Shown piece after piece: positions 63,809 to 64,000 of a stretch of DNA of 64,000 nt. Under the pieces are notes generated by a model that had not been told where the DNA came from, made no database searches, and saw only the letters and a program-made list of their open reading frames with translations. Source of the DNA: Ruminococcaceae bacterium Marseille-P2935. GTDB lineage: Bacteria > Bacillota > Clostridia > Oscillospirales > Ruminococcaceae. The stretch is from positions 124,001 through 188,000 of the forward strand of contig LT629952.1 of assembly GCA_900104565.1 (NCBI GenBank), written 5' to 3'. Position 1 is the first letter of the stretch, and each line of letters starts with the position of its first letter. The position numbers and the translations under genes are program-made.

Positions 63809-64000
63809 TTGAGAAAACTGCGCTATCTCTGGAATCGGATTACCAATATGGACTATAAAAAAATGTATGAGACAGCAAAAATAGTCCATCAGCGCTGCGG
63901 TAAAAACACACTTGCAACTATGGCAGATATGATTTGGTGCGGTTTTAAATATATGGCCGGGTATATGGATTATTTAGTTTTTGAATTTTATCGGCTCAAC
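63809..64000 (+). CDS. Sugar-transfer-associated ATP-grasp protein, 5' part
   Basis: Only the first 64 codons lie in the window. YKKMYETAKIVHQRCGKN and WCGFKYMAGYMDYLVFEFY match the N-terminus of the ATP-grasp family linked to exopolysaccharide and cell-surface sugar clusters. AAAGGA (63794-63798) is ten bases from TTG 63809 and too near GTG 63800. The catalytic part is beyond the window, so the call rests on the N-terminal motif alone. Confidence 0.65.
   Translation, partial: MRKLRYLWNRITNMDYKKMYETAKIVHQRCGKNTLATMADMIWCGFKYMAGYMDYLVFEFYRLN

Overview
The window reads as chromosome of an anaerobic, endospore-forming Firmicute of the class Clostridia, probably a member of the Oscillospirales (Ruminococcaceae-like) group. 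The evidence is gene order and content: infC-rpmI-rplT, dprA-topA-trmFO, plsX-rnc-smc-ftsY, yhbY-nadD-yqeK-rsfS and aroQ-pepP-efp blocks, a complete RNF complex in clostridial order (C-D-G-E-A-B), sporulation-type proteins (PdaB-like, YtvI-like, BofC-like) and a tryptophanase. Genus is not claimed. Most of the window is ordinary housekeeping sequence. No rRNA, tRNA, CRISPR array, transposase, integrase or phage gene was recognised.

Layout. 0-7.5 kb: IF-3/L35/L20 operon with an attenuator-like leader, an rRNA methyltransferase, DprA, topoisomerase I, TrmFO. 7.7-15.7 kb: plsX, rnc, a radical SAM protein, smc, ftsY, XTP pyrophosphatase. 16.2-20.7 kb: ribosome-maturation/NAD operon and leuS, in which five successive genes appear to start with GTG or TTG. 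20.7-26.1 kb: rpsU, a 66-bp tandem repeat, yqeG, an AP-endonuclease-like protein, aroQ, a peptidase, efp and a Cys-rich protein. 26.4-33.8 kb: apbE followed by the RNF operon. 34.4-45 kb: individual genes on both strands (methyltransferases, HAD phosphatase, a DivIVA-like protein, a lone fumarase beta subunit, ABC-F, MATE, deacetylase, NhaC antiporter). 45-50.2 kb: GntR regulator, PfkB kinase, SIS protein, YjbQ protein and tryptophanase. 50.9-56.3 kb: PBP1A, 93-bp tandem repeats, a BofC-like protein, a VOC protein, a YtvI-like protein. 56.6-60.5 kb: ACT-hom-thrB-lysC threonine operon. 60.9-64 kb: a small thymidylate-synthase-like enzyme, a flavin-binding lipoprotein, a transporter remnant and the start of an ATP-grasp gene.

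The most distinctive theme is covalent flavin chemistry on the outer membrane face. ApbE (flavin transferase) heads an operon in which RnfD has one predicted FMN site and RnfG has been enlarged from one to three FMN-binding domains, two of them nearly identical through a 402-bp-offset duplication. RnfC is fused in frame to a Gx-family membrane protein, but an internal ribosome binding site and GTG are kept at the junction. About 28 kb away a lipoprotein carries three more FMN-binding domains. Together these suggest, without proving, a flavin wire leading from RNF towards the cell surface. Other notable points are the thymidylate-synthase-like protein with exact active-site spacing but missing standard residues, a probable frameshift at the end of the DivIVA-like gene, a kinase/SIS/GntR cluster resembling fructosamine catabolism, and two related families of palindromic intergenic repeats.
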